15,915 nucleotides of DNA from an uncultured Gluconobacter sp. (lineage in GTDB: Bacteria > Pseudomonadota > Alphaproteobacteria > Acetobacterales > Acetobacteraceae): positions 1-15,915 of the forward strand of contig CALFLO010000170.1 in the NCBI GenBank assembly GCA_937880175.1. The letters are read 5' to 3'. The position numbers and the translations under genes are program-made. Below are positions 1-6,805 of this stretch, piece after piece. The notes beneath the pieces were generated by a model. The model was not told where the DNA came from, searched no databases, and saw only the letters and a list, made by a program, of their open reading frames with translations. Numbering within the stretch: the first letter of the stretch is position 1; every line of letters begins with the position of its first letter.

Positions 1-2157
1 CAGCGGCACAGGCGTCTTCGGGGCCTTCCGCGCCCCCGGCCGCCCAGCGGTCGAGTTCGCAATCGGCGGCGGCTCCAGCCCCATATCGATCGCCTCCAGA
101 CGCTTGACCTCGTCGCGCAGCCGCGCCGCCTGCTCGAAGTCCAGATTGGCCGCAGCCTCACGCATCCGCTTTTCCAGATCCTGGATCGTCGCGGGCAGCG
201 ACTTGCCGACAAACTGCTCCGTATCGCCAGACCCGTCCGGCGCCACCGTCACATAATCCTGCTCGAACACCGAAGACAGCGCATCCCCGATCTTCGAGCG
301 CACCGTCATCGGCGTAATGCCGTGCGTCTCGTTCCATTCCGTCTGCCGCGCCCGACGCCGCGCCGTCTCCTCGATGGCGAATTTCAGACTGTCCGTCATC
401 TTGTCCGCATAAAGCAGCACGCGCCCATCGACGTTACGCGCCGCACGCCCGATCGTCTGGATCAGCGAAGTCTTCGAGCGCAGGAACCCTTCCTTGTCCG
501 CATCGAGAATGGCCACCACGGAACATTCCGGAATATCCAGCCCCTCACGCAGCAGGTTAATCCCCACCAGCACGTCGAATGCCCCGAGCCGCAGATCACG
601 AATGATCTCGATCCGCTCGAGCGTATCCACATCCGAATGCAGATACCGCACCTTGACGCCCGCCTCCCCGAGATAATCCGTCAGATCCTCGGCCATCCGC
701 TTGGTCAGCGTCGTCACCAGAACACGACCGCCCTTGCTGATCGCGTCCCGACATTCATGCAGCAGATCATCCACCTGCCCCTCAACCGGCCGCACATCCG
801 TCACCGGATCAATCAGTCCCGTGGGCCGGATGATCTGCTCAGCAAACACACCGCCCGTCTGCTCCATTTCCCACGGGCCCGGCGTCGCGGAAACGAAAAT
901 CGACTGCGGCCGGAACGCATTCCACTCCCCAAATGCCAGCGGACGGTTGTCGATGCAGGACGGAAGCCGGAACCCGTAATCCGACAGCACGCTTTTCCGC
1001 GCCCTGTCCCCACGCTCCATCCCGCCAATCTGCGGCACCGTGACATGACTTTCATCCACGATCAGCAGCGCATCTTCGGGCAGATATTCGAACAAAGTCG
1101 GCGGCGGATCCCCCGGCCCACGCCCCGACAGATAGCGCGAGTAATTCTCGATCCCCTTGCACGCCCCGGTCGTCTCGATCATTTCCAGATCGAACGTGGT
1201 CCGCTGCGACAGACGCTCGGCCTCCAGCAGTTTGCCCTCTTCGGTAAACTGCGTCAGCCGCCCGCGAAGCTCGTTCTTGATCCCGATCATCGCCTGATTG
1301 AGCGTCGGCCGCGGCGTCACGTAATGCGAATTCGCATAAACGCTGATTTCCGCCAGATCCGCCGTCTTGTTCCCCGTCAGCGGATCGAACTCCACAATCT
1401 GGTCGATCTCATCGCCAAACAGCGACACCCTCCAGGCCCGGTCCTCGTTCTGCACCGGGAAAATATCGATCTGCTCGCCCCGCACCCGGAACGTCCCGCG
1501 CTCGAACGCCGCGTCATTGCGCCGGTACTGCAACTCCACCAGCGCCTTGATCAGCCGCTCGCGGTCAATGGTCCCGCCAACTTCAAGCCGAACCACCATC
1601 TTCGAATACGTCTCGACCGACCCGATACCGTAAATGCACGACACGGACGCCACGATGATAACGTCATTTCGCTCCAGCAAAGCCTGCGTGGCCGCATGGC
1701 GCATCCGGTCGATCTGCTCGTTGATCTGGCTGTCCTTCTCGATATACGTGTCCGACCGCGGCACATAAGCCTCCGGCTGGTAGTAATCGTAGTAAGACAC
1801 GAAATACTCGACCGCATTATCCGGAAAAAACTGCTTCATTTCCCCGTATAGCTGCGCCGCCAGCGTCTTGTTTGGTGCGAGGATCAGCGTCGGCTTCTGC
1901 GTCGCCTCGATCACCTTCGCCATGCTGAACGTCTTGCCAGACCCCGTAACGCCGAGCAGGACCTGATCCCGCTCCCCGCCCTCGACGCCCTGTACAAGCT
2001 CCCCGATCGCCGTCGGCTGATCGCCCGCAGGCTCGTAATCCGACTTGACGACGAACTTCCGCGTCTTGGGTTTGACCGGCTGCTTCTCGGGGAGAAACTG
2101 CGTCAAAGGCATCGACACGGCATTGCGAACGGAAGAGGAAGATTTTGTGGCCATCAT
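1..2157 (-). CDS. uvrB: UvrB, excinuclease ABC subunit B (3' end beyond left edge)
   Basis: UvrB is the damage-verifying helicase-like subunit of nucleotide excision repair: it is loaded by UvrA and then recruits UvrC to cut. My own translation of the minus strand gives 719 codons with no stop before the left edge, so the 3' end is missing. Visible landmarks, numbered from 2157, are the Walker A motif GVTGSGKT with K75, the tyrosine-rich beta-hairpin VSYYDYYQPEAY at 120-131, the helicase motif II DESH at 368-371, and a C-terminal UVR (UvrC-binding) motif at about 660-690. The tail after the UVR motif is basic and proline-rich. The start is uncertain: ATG codons at 2157, 2196 and 2223 are all in frame and none has a convincing Shine-Dalgarno. 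I chose 2157 because it gives a normal UvrB N-terminus (MMATKSSS). The identity itself is secure. Confidence 0.96.
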   Translation of the reverse strand, partial: MMATKSSSSVRNAVSMPLTQFLPEKQPVKPKTRKFVVKSDYEPAGDQPTAIGELVQGVEGGERDQVLLGVTGSGKTFSMAKVIEATQKPTLILAPNKTLAAQLYGEMKQFFPDNAVEYFVSYYDYYQPEAYVPRSDTYIEKDSQINEQIDRMRHAATQALLERNDVIIVASVSCIYGIGSVETYSKMVVRLEVGGTIDRERLIKALVELQYRRNDAAFERGTFRVRGEQIDIFPVQNEDRAWRVSLFGDEIDQIVEFDPLTGNKTADLAEISVYANSHYVTPRPTLNQAMIGIKNELRGRLTQFTEEGKLLEAERLSQRTTFDLEMIETTGACKGIENYSRYLSGRGPGDPPPTLFEYLPEDALLIVDESHVTVPQIGGMERGDRARKSVLSDYGFRLPSCIDNRPLAFGEWNAFRPQSIFVSATPGPWEMEQTGGVFAEQIIRPTGLIDPVTDVRPVEGQVDDLLHECRDAISKGGRVLVTTLTKRMAEDLTDYLGEAGVKVRYLHSDVDTLERIEIIRDLRLGAFDVLVGINLLREGLDIPECSVVAILDADKEGFLRSKTSLIQTIGRAARNVDGRVLLYADKMTDSLKFAIEETARRRARQTEWNETHGITPMTVRSKIGDALSSVFEQDYVTVAPDGSGDTEQFVGKSLPATIQDLEKRMREAAANLDFEQAARLRDEVKRLEAIDMGLEPPPIANSTAGRPGARKAPKTPVPL

Positions 2158-2323
2158 GGCAAGATGGGAAAGCCCGCGACACAGGGCAAGAGCCATTTGC
2201 AAATGCGGCAACAGGCGCAGCATTCCGCCTGCGTATCTTTATGACATTTTATTTCTGAAAAGGATGGAGGGACTCGCAGCCCGGGGCTATCAACGCTCCC
2301 GTATCTTTGAAGGAAGAACCGTC
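2158..2323. promoter_or_regulatory. Divergent intergenic region between uvrB and the small ORF
   Basis: This 166-bp gap must hold the promoters of two divergent genes. The middle (about 2235-2260) is AT-rich compared with its surroundings. On the minus strand it contains TAAAAT (2251-2246), a plausible -10 for uvrB, but I cannot see a good -35 at the right distance. A near-canonical ribosome binding site (GGAAG, 2312-2316) precedes the rightward ATG at 2324. No clear LexA-type operator was found, so SOS control of uvrB is not supported by what I can see. If uvrB actually starts at 2223, the gap is only 100 bp. Confidence 0.35.
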
Positions 2324-2737
2324 ATGGACGTCCAGACGATCGAGCAGACCTACACCCAGCTCCAGCAGCAGGCCCAGCAATCCGCGCAGGCGCTTCAGGC
2401 GCTCGGCTCCAAGATGCAGGCCGCCGCCCAGACCGGCGACATGCAGGCCCGCGAATGGTCCCTCGACCTGCGCGAACTCGCCCTCGCCTTCCAGGCCGAA
2501 CAGCAGCAGGTCACAAACCTCCTCCAACAGCTCCATGCCGCTCTCGCCAACGCCCAGCAGGATTACGGCACGCAAGCCACCTATCAGGCCCCGACCCAAC
2601 AGGTCCCCGTCCAGCCGGTCCAGTCCGTGCCCGACAACAATTTCGTCTCCAACATCCTAAATTCCGGCTTCGCCCGCTCCGTCGAAGCCGGCGCAGGCTT
2701 CAGCATCGGCAACGACCTGATCAAAGAAATCTTCTGA
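2324..2737 (+). CDS. Small Q-rich helical protein of unknown function
   Basis: This 137-residue protein is not recognised. I chose the ATG at 2324 because it has a Shine-Dalgarno (GGAAG) 7 nt upstream and because the longer upstream reading would run antisense through the start of uvrB. Residues 1-80 are strongly helix-forming and very rich in Gln, Ala and Leu, which fits a coiled coil. Residues 81-105 form a Pro/Gln linker (QQVPVQPVQ). The C-terminal stretch, about 106-137, is amphipathic and contains the glycine-spaced AGAGFSIGNDL. There is no signal peptide, no membrane segment and no cysteine, so a cytoplasmic self-associating protein is the simplest guess. It stands alone, followed by a hairpin and then the AT-rich promoter region of the PQQ dehydrogenase, so it is probably not in an operon. 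GC-biased codon use supports it being a real gene. Confidence 0.75.
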   Translation: MDVQTIEQTYTQLQQQAQQSAQALQALGSKMQAAAQTGDMQAREWSLDLRELALAFQAEQQQVTNLLQQLHAALANAQQDYGTQATYQAPTQQVPVQPVQSVPDNNFVSNILNSGFARSVEAGAGFSIGNDLIKEIF

Positions 2738-2745
2738 TCACGCAA

Positions 2746-2767
2746 AGGTCCGGCACTGTCCGGACCT
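2746..2767 (+). terminator. Hairpin just after the small Q-rich gene
   Basis: A perfect 8-bp inverted repeat, AGGTCCGG - cactgt - CCGGACCT, begins 9 nt after the stop at 2737. It is GC-rich and well placed to end the transcript of the small gene. No run of T follows it, so it is not a textbook Rho-independent terminator and could instead be a 3'-stabilising stem. Confidence 0.45.
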
Positions 2768-2787
2768 GCCAGACTATGCGTCAAAAC

Positions 2788-2810
2788 ATATCACATACAT
2801 ATTGTGATAT
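2788..2810. promoter_or_regulatory. Perfect AT-rich palindrome, candidate operator
   Basis: ATATCACA (2788-2795) and TGTGATAT (2803-2810) form a perfect 8-bp inverted repeat around 7 nt. The half-sites resemble CRP/FNR-like TGTGA/TCACA elements but in the opposite order (TCACA first), so this is not a CRP site. It lies in the only strongly AT-rich stretch of the region, upstream of the PQQ dehydrogenase, where a promoter is expected. A dimeric repressor or activator binding here is inference. Confidence 0.42.
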
Positions 2811-2811
2811 C

Positions 2812-2835
2812 AGACTAATGATTATGTTATAGTCT
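2812..2835. promoter_or_regulatory. Second palindrome and probable promoter segment
   Basis: AGACTA (2812-2817) and TAGTCT (2830-2835) form a second inverted repeat, with a small palindrome TAAT-G-ATTA (2816-2824) inside it. A further direct copy of AGACTA lies at 2771-2776. The segment also offers -10-like sequences (TATGTT at 2823-2828 and TATAGT at 2828-2833). TTGTGA (2802-2807) could be a -35, although the spacings of 15 and 20 nt are not ideal. The likely promoter of the PQQ dehydrogenase is therefore here, but its exact elements are not fixed. Confidence 0.38.
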
Positions 2836-2917
2836 CTCATATAAACGTTACGCTTAACATAAGCACAGACATGCCATGCATCGTTCTGATCAATCCTGAT
2901 CCAAGGATTTCAGTCCG

Positions 2918-3007
2918 ATGCCCAACCGATCACCTCACCTTCCCGGCAAAGCGGCACAGAGCCCGTCCCGCCAGACGCCTCCCTGCGCAGGAGGCCTGCC
3001 CAAATGA
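2918..3007 (+). CDS. Candidate 29-codon leader ORF before the PQQ dehydrogenase
   Basis: An ATG at 2918 with AAGGA (2903-2907) 10 nt upstream opens a 29-codon frame, beginning MPNRSPHLPG. Its TGA (3005-3007) overlaps the ATG of the dehydrogenase at 3004 as ATGA, the classic arrangement for translational coupling. The frame runs straight through the hairpin that covers the Shine-Dalgarno of the dehydrogenase (2977-2995). Against it: codon use (CGA, TCA, CTT, GGA) is unlike the GC-ending codons of neighbouring genes, and the peptide is rich in Pro, Ser and Arg with no recognisable function. It is best read as a possible regulatory leader rather than as a functional peptide. Confidence 0.35.
   Translation: MPNRSPHLPGKAAQSPSRQTPPCAGGLPK
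2977..2995 (+). promoter_or_regulatory. Strong Shine-Dalgarno of the PQQ dehydrogenase inside a hairpin
   Basis: AGGAGG (2989-2994) lies 9 nt before the ATG at 3004, an ideal site that fixes the dehydrogenase start. No in-frame ATG exists further upstream before the TGA at 2887. GCCTCC (2977-2982) is the exact complement of GGAGGC (2990-2995), across a 7-nt loop. In the mRNA a 6-bp GC-rich stem could therefore hide the Shine-Dalgarno. The fold is visible in the sequence; its regulatory use is inference. Confidence 0.6.
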
Positions 3008-5367
3008 ACAGCGGCCTGCGCATCCTCTCCATGATCATCGGAATCCTCGGCGCCCTCATGGCCGCCTTCCTGATCCTCGAAGGCCTGCACCTCATCATCC
3101 TCGGCGGCTCGTGGTTCTACACCCTCGCCGGCATCGCGCTGGCAGCCAGCAGCGCCTACATGATCCGTCGCAACATTCTCTCAACATGGATCGCCCTCGG
3201 CCTCCTGCTCGCAACGATCCTGTGGTCGTTCGCCGAAGTCGGCACCAGCTTCTGGCCCAACTTCTCGCGCCTGATCGTCTTCCTGTGCGTCGCCCTGATC
3301 GCGACCGCCATGGCGCCCTGGCTCAGCGGCCCCGGCCGGCGTTATTTCACCCGCCCCGTCACGGGCGCCACATCCGGCGCGCTCGGTGCCATCATCGTGG
3401 CCTTCCTCGCCGGCATGTTCCAGGTCCACCCGACCATCGCCCCGCAGGACACTACCCACCCGCAGGACACCGCATCCGCAAACGAGCCGGATCAGACCGG
3501 CCATGACTGGCCCGCATACGGCCGCACCGCTTCCGGCACGCGCTACGCCAGCTTCACGCAGATCAACCGCGACAATGTCGGCAAGCTCCGCGTCGCCTGG
3601 ACCTATCGCACCGGCGACATGGCGCTGAACGGCGCCGAGTTCCAGGGCACCCCCATCAAGATCGGCGACACAGTCTATATCTGCTCGCCTCACAACATCG
3701 TCTCGGCGCTCGATCCCGACACCGGCACGGAAAAATGGAAGTTCGACCCCCACGCCCAGACGAAAGTCTGGCAGCGCTGCCGCGGCGTCGGCTACTGGCA
3801 TGACAGCACGGCCACGGACGCCAACGCACCCTGCGCCTCGCGCATCGTCCTCACCACGATCGACGCCCGCCTCATCACCATCGACGCCCGCACCGGTCAG
3901 GCCTGCACGGATTTCGGAACGAACGGCAACGTCAATCTCCTGACCGGCCTCGGCCCGACAGCGCCGAGCTCCTACTATCCGACCGCCGCCCCGCTCGTGG
4001 CCGGTGATATCGTGGTCGTCGGCGGCCGCATCGCCGATAACGAGCGCACCGGCGAACCTTCAGGCGTCGTCCGCGGCTACGACGTCCGCACTGGCGCACA
4101 AATCTGGGCCTGGGACGCCACCAACCCACATCGCGGCACCACCCCGCTGGCCGACGGTGAAGTCTACCCTGCCGAAACCCCGAACATGTGGGGCACTGCG
4201 AGTTACGACCCGAAACTCAATCTCGTCTTCTTCCCGCTCGGCAATCAGACGCCTGATTTCTGGGGCGGCGACCGCAGCAAGGCTTCGGATGAATACAACG
4301 ACGCCTTCGTCGCCGTGGACGCCAAGACCGGTGACGAACGCTGGCACTTCCGCACCGCCAACCACGACCTCGTTGACTACGACGCCACGGCCCAGCCCAT
4401 CCTTTACGACATTCCGGACGGCCATGGGGGCACCCGCCCGGCGATCATCGCCATGACCAAACGCGGCCAGATTTTCGTGCTCGACCGTCGCGACGGCACC
4501 CCGATCGTCCCCGTGGAAATGCGCAAAGTCCCGCAGGACGGCGCACCCGAACACCAGTACCTGTCCCCCGAGCAGCCCTATTCCGCCCTCTCGGTCGGAG
4601 CAGAGCGCCTGAAGGCCAGCGACATGTGGGGCGGCACGATCTTCGACCAGCTCCTGTGCCGCATCCAGTTCGCCTCCTACCGCTATGAAGGCGAGTTCAC
4701 ACCCGTCAACGAGAAACAGGCCACCATCATCTATCCGGGCTATTACGGCGGCATCAACTGGGGCGGCGGCGCCGTGGATGAAAGCACCGGAACGCTGCTG
4801 GTCAACGACATCCGCATGGCCCAGTGGGGCAAGTTCATGAAGCAGGAAGAAGCCCGCCGCAGCGGCTTCAAACCCAGCTCGGAAGGCGAATATTCCGAAC
4901 AGAAAGGCACCCCCTGGGGCGTCGTCCGCTCGATGTTCTTCTCCCCCGCCGGTCTCCCCTGCGTAAAACCGCCCTATGGTACGATGAACGCCATCGACCT
5001 GCGCAGCGGCAAGGTCAAATGGAGCATGCCCCTCGGCACCATTCAGGACATGCCCATCCACGGCATGGTCCCCGGCCTCGCCATCCCGCTCGGCATGCCA
5101 ACCATGAGCGGCCCGCTGGCCACCCATACCGGCCTGGTGTTCTTCTCCGGCACGCTCGACAACTACGTCCGCGCGCTCAACACCGACACCGGCGAAGTCG
5201 TCTGGAAAGCCCGTCTCCCCGTCGCCTCGCAGGCCGCTCCCATGAGCTACCTGTCCGACAAGACCGGCAAACAGTTCATCGTCGTCACCGCAGGCGGCCT
5301 GACCCGCTCCGGCGTCGACAAAAACCGCGGCGACTACGTCATCGCCTACGCCCTGCCCTCCAAATAA
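3004..5367 (+). CDS. Membrane-bound PQQ-dependent dehydrogenase, glucose/quinate/shikimate family
   Basis: This 787-residue quinoprotein would oxidise a polyol or sugar-like substrate at the periplasmic face and pass electrons to ubiquinone. The N-terminus has five hydrophobic segments (about 7-25, 34-53, 59-77, 88-106 and 122-140). A beta-propeller PQQ domain follows from about residue 165 (DWPAYGRTASGTRY). Total length and layout match E. coli Gcd (796 aa). H230 (CSPHN) aligns with the Gcd PQQ-region histidine 262. D458 (HDLVDYD) aligns with catalytic Asp466, and K486 (MTKRGQIFVLDRR) with Lys493. The C-terminus GDYVIAYALP is typical. However, the Gcd motif around His775 (GGHGSFGTK) is replaced by GGLTRSGVDKNRG, and PGYYGGINWGGG is not Gcd-like. 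The substrate may therefore be quinate, shikimate, myo-inositol or another cyclic polyol rather than glucose. From memory, Gluconobacter has a quinoprotein myo-inositol dehydrogenase of this architecture. The family is near certain; the substrate is open. No PQQ synthesis gene is adjacent. Confidence 0.93.
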   Translation: MNSGLRILSMIIGILGALMAAFLILEGLHLIILGGSWFYTLAGIALAASSAYMIRRNILSTWIALGLLLATILWSFAEVGTSFWPNFSRLIVFLCVALIATAMAPWLSGPGRRYFTRPVTGATSGALGAIIVAFLAGMFQVHPTIAPQDTTHPQDTASANEPDQTGHDWPAYGRTASGTRYASFTQINRDNVGKLRVAWTYRTGDMALNGAEFQGTPIKIGDTVYICSPHNIVSALDPDTGTEKWKFDPHAQTKVWQRCRGVGYWHDSTATDANAPCASRIVLTTIDARLITIDARTGQACTDFGTNGNVNLLTGLGPTAPSSYYPTAAPLVAGDIVVVGGRIADNERTGEPSGVVRGYDVRTGAQIWAWDATNPHRGTTPLADGEVYPAETPNMWGTASYDPKLNLVFFPLGNQTPDFWGGDRSKASDEYNDAFVAVDAKTGDERWHFRTANHDLVDYDATAQPILYDIPDGHGGTRPAIIAMTKRGQIFVLDRRDGTPIVPVEMRKVPQDGAPEHQYLSPEQPYSALSVGAERLKASDMWGGTIFDQLLCRIQFASYRYEGEFTPVNEKQATIIYPGYYGGINWGGGAVDESTGTLLVNDIRMAQWGKFMKQEEARRSGFKPSSEGEYSEQKGTPWGVVRSMFFSPAGLPCVKPPYGTMNAIDLRSGKVKWSMPLGTIQDMPIHGMVPGLAIPLGMPTMSGPLATHTGLVFFSGTLDNYVRALNTDTGEVVWKARLPVASQAAPMSYLSDKTGKQFIVVTAGGLTRSGVDKNRGDYVIAYALPSK

Positions 5368-5382
5368 GAGCGCAGACACAAA

Positions 5383-5420
5383 AAAAGGGGGCGCTTCCCG
5401 CAAAGGAAGCGCCCCCTTTT
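5383..5420. terminator. Bidirectional Rho-independent terminator
   Basis: A perfect 16-bp inverted repeat runs AAAAGGGGGCGCTTCC - cgcaaa - GGAAGCGCCCCCTTTT. It is flanked by As on the left and ends in Ts on the right, so it has the form of an intrinsic terminator in both directions. It sits 15 nt after the PQQ dehydrogenase stop (5367) and 15 nt after the end of the convergent ABC1-kinase gene (5436), and would serve both. Confidence 0.93.
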
Positions 5421-5435
5421 CATAACCAGAGCCCC

Positions 5436-6797
5436 TCAGAGCGAAGACAGCGCCGGTGGCACCTTCGCCTTCGCCAGAGCCTCCTTCTGACGCGCTGCCA
5501 GAGCATTTACATCGAAGCCCTCGATCAGTTCCTCGAACATCTTATGCCAGTTCAGCCGCGCTTCCAGACGCAGGAACGCACTGCCCAGCCCGATCGCCGA
5601 ACGGTCCATCAGCACGAACTCACGCGGCAACCGCACACCGCCCGTCCGCTTGAGGCCTTCATAGACCTTTTCGAGAACCTGACGCGCCTCGGCCGGATCA
5701 TTGCTCTCCTGCATGGAGCACACACGATCCGTCATCAGCGGCCGGTAGAAGAACCGCGCCCATTCATTCAGGATATTCGCCGTCTCGCGCGAAATCCCGA
5801 CAAAACCCCACTTGCTGTAAGCGTGGAACGCCAGTTCCTCGTTATTCTCCCGCAGCGCCGTGAACAGATCGATGATCCCTTCCACAAAGCGCGGCGAAAA
5901 GACCCGCACAGCCCCGAAATCCAGCAGGTTCAGACCGTAATCGTCCCGCACGGTGAAATTGCCCATATGCGGGTCACCGTGAATGACACCATAGCGATAG
6001 ACCGGCGTGTACCAGGCCTTGAACAGCGCCGTGGCCATCGCATTGCGATCCTCCAGCGGCAGGTTCTCACCCAGAACGGTCCGCATGCTGCGCCCGCTCA
6101 CCCAGTCCATCGTCAGCAGCCGCCCGGTGGACAGCTCCTCAACCGGCGCCGGCACCGTGACCTGAGGCGTGTTCGAGAGCATGTCCCGATACAGCCGCAA
6201 ATGGCTTGCCTCACGCCGGTAATCCAGCTCTTCGCGCAGCCGGTCCGCCAACTCGGTATAGACCTCGTCCTGACGGATGGCCGTCTCGAACTGCCGGTAA
6301 ATCCCCAGCGCCGCCCGGAACTGCCGCAGATCCGAATCCACAGCCGCCTGCATGTCCGGATACTGCAACTTGCACGCGACCTCGCGCCCGTCGACCAGAC
6401 GCGCCCGGTGCACCTGCCCGAGCGACGCCGCCGCCACGGCCTCATGGCTGAAGGAGCGGAAATGCTTTTCCCAACCCGCGCCAAGCTCGGCCTGCATGCG
6501 ACGGCGCACGAAGCTCCATCCCATCGGCGGCGCATTGGACTGCAGATGCGCCAGCTCTTCGGCGTATTCGTCCGGCAACGCACCGGGAATGGTGGAGAGA
6601 AGCTGGGCCGCCTTCATCAGCGGCCCCTTGAGGTTTCCCAACGCCGACTTCAGGCCCTCTGCATGAACGCCCTTGTCCGTCTTGAAGCCCAGACGGCTGC
6701 CCGCCATCCGTGCCGCAATGCCGCCGACCGCGCCGGAGGTCCGCGCCATGCGACGCAGCTCCCCCATGAGGCCGGTGTTGTCGAGATCCCTCGCCAT
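5436..6797 (-). CDS. ABC1/AarF/UbiB-family atypical kinase
   Basis: This 453-residue protein has the ABC1/UbiB atypical kinase fold, a family (UbiB, Coq8/ADCK) linked to ubiquinone synthesis and lipid handling and acting as ATPase/kinase. Motifs in order are K62-A-A-Q65 in the place of the family's KxGQ, the alanine-rich loop AAAS (122-125) with SLGQVHRA, the ATP-binding lysine K143 (VACKLQYP), the ExD motif E190-L-D192, the catalytic HGDPHMGN (273-280) and the metal-binding DFG (293-295). Unlike classical UbiB (over 500 aa with C-terminal membrane helices), it ends in a short charged tail with no membrane segment. I therefore do not call it ubiB. Its ATG follows the pepF stop by 8 nt, with GAGGAG spanning the junction, so the two are co-transcribed. 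A second, true UbiB probably exists elsewhere in the genome. Confidence 0.92.
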   Translation of the reverse strand: MARDLDNTGLMGELRRMARTSGAVGGIAARMAGSRLGFKTDKGVHAEGLKSALGNLKGPLMKAAQLLSTIPGALPDEYAEELAHLQSNAPPMGWSFVRRRMQAELGAGWEKHFRSFSHEAVAAASLGQVHRARLVDGREVACKLQYPDMQAAVDSDLRQFRAALGIYRQFETAIRQDEVYTELADRLREELDYRREASHLRLYRDMLSNTPQVTVPAPVEELSTGRLLTMDWVSGRSMRTVLGENLPLEDRNAMATALFKAWYTPVYRYGVIHGDPHMGNFTVRDDYGLNLLDFGAVRVFSPRFVEGIIDLFTALRENNEELAFHAYSKWGFVGISRETANILNEWARFFYRPLMTDRVCSMQESNDPAEARQVLEKVYEGLKRTGGVRLPREFVLMDRSAIGLGSAFLRLEARLNWHKMFEELIEGFDVNALAARQKEALAKAKVPPALSSL

Positions 6798-6805
6798 GAT
6801 GCTCC

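Noticed and set aside
322..1851. Long plus-strand open frame (509 codons) opposite uvrB
   Set aside because: It is antisense to unmistakable uvrB coding sequence. The protein is Arg/His/Pro-rich with no motif, as expected from a shadow of GC-biased codons.
2127..2141. GAAC-N7-GAAG as a possible alphaproteobacterial LexA box for uvrB
   Set aside because: One half-site base is wrong and the site lies inside the likely uvrB coding start. One imperfect match is not enough.
2788..2810. CRP/FNR site upstream of the PQQ dehydrogenase
   Set aside because: The half-sites are in the reverse order (TCACA...TGTGA instead of TGTGA...TCACA), so the consensus is not met.
2871..3506. 211-codon plus-strand frame starting at ATG 2871
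   Set aside because: It overlaps the PQQ dehydrogenase in another frame, has no Shine-Dalgarno, and its protein is low-complexity Arg/Pro/His.
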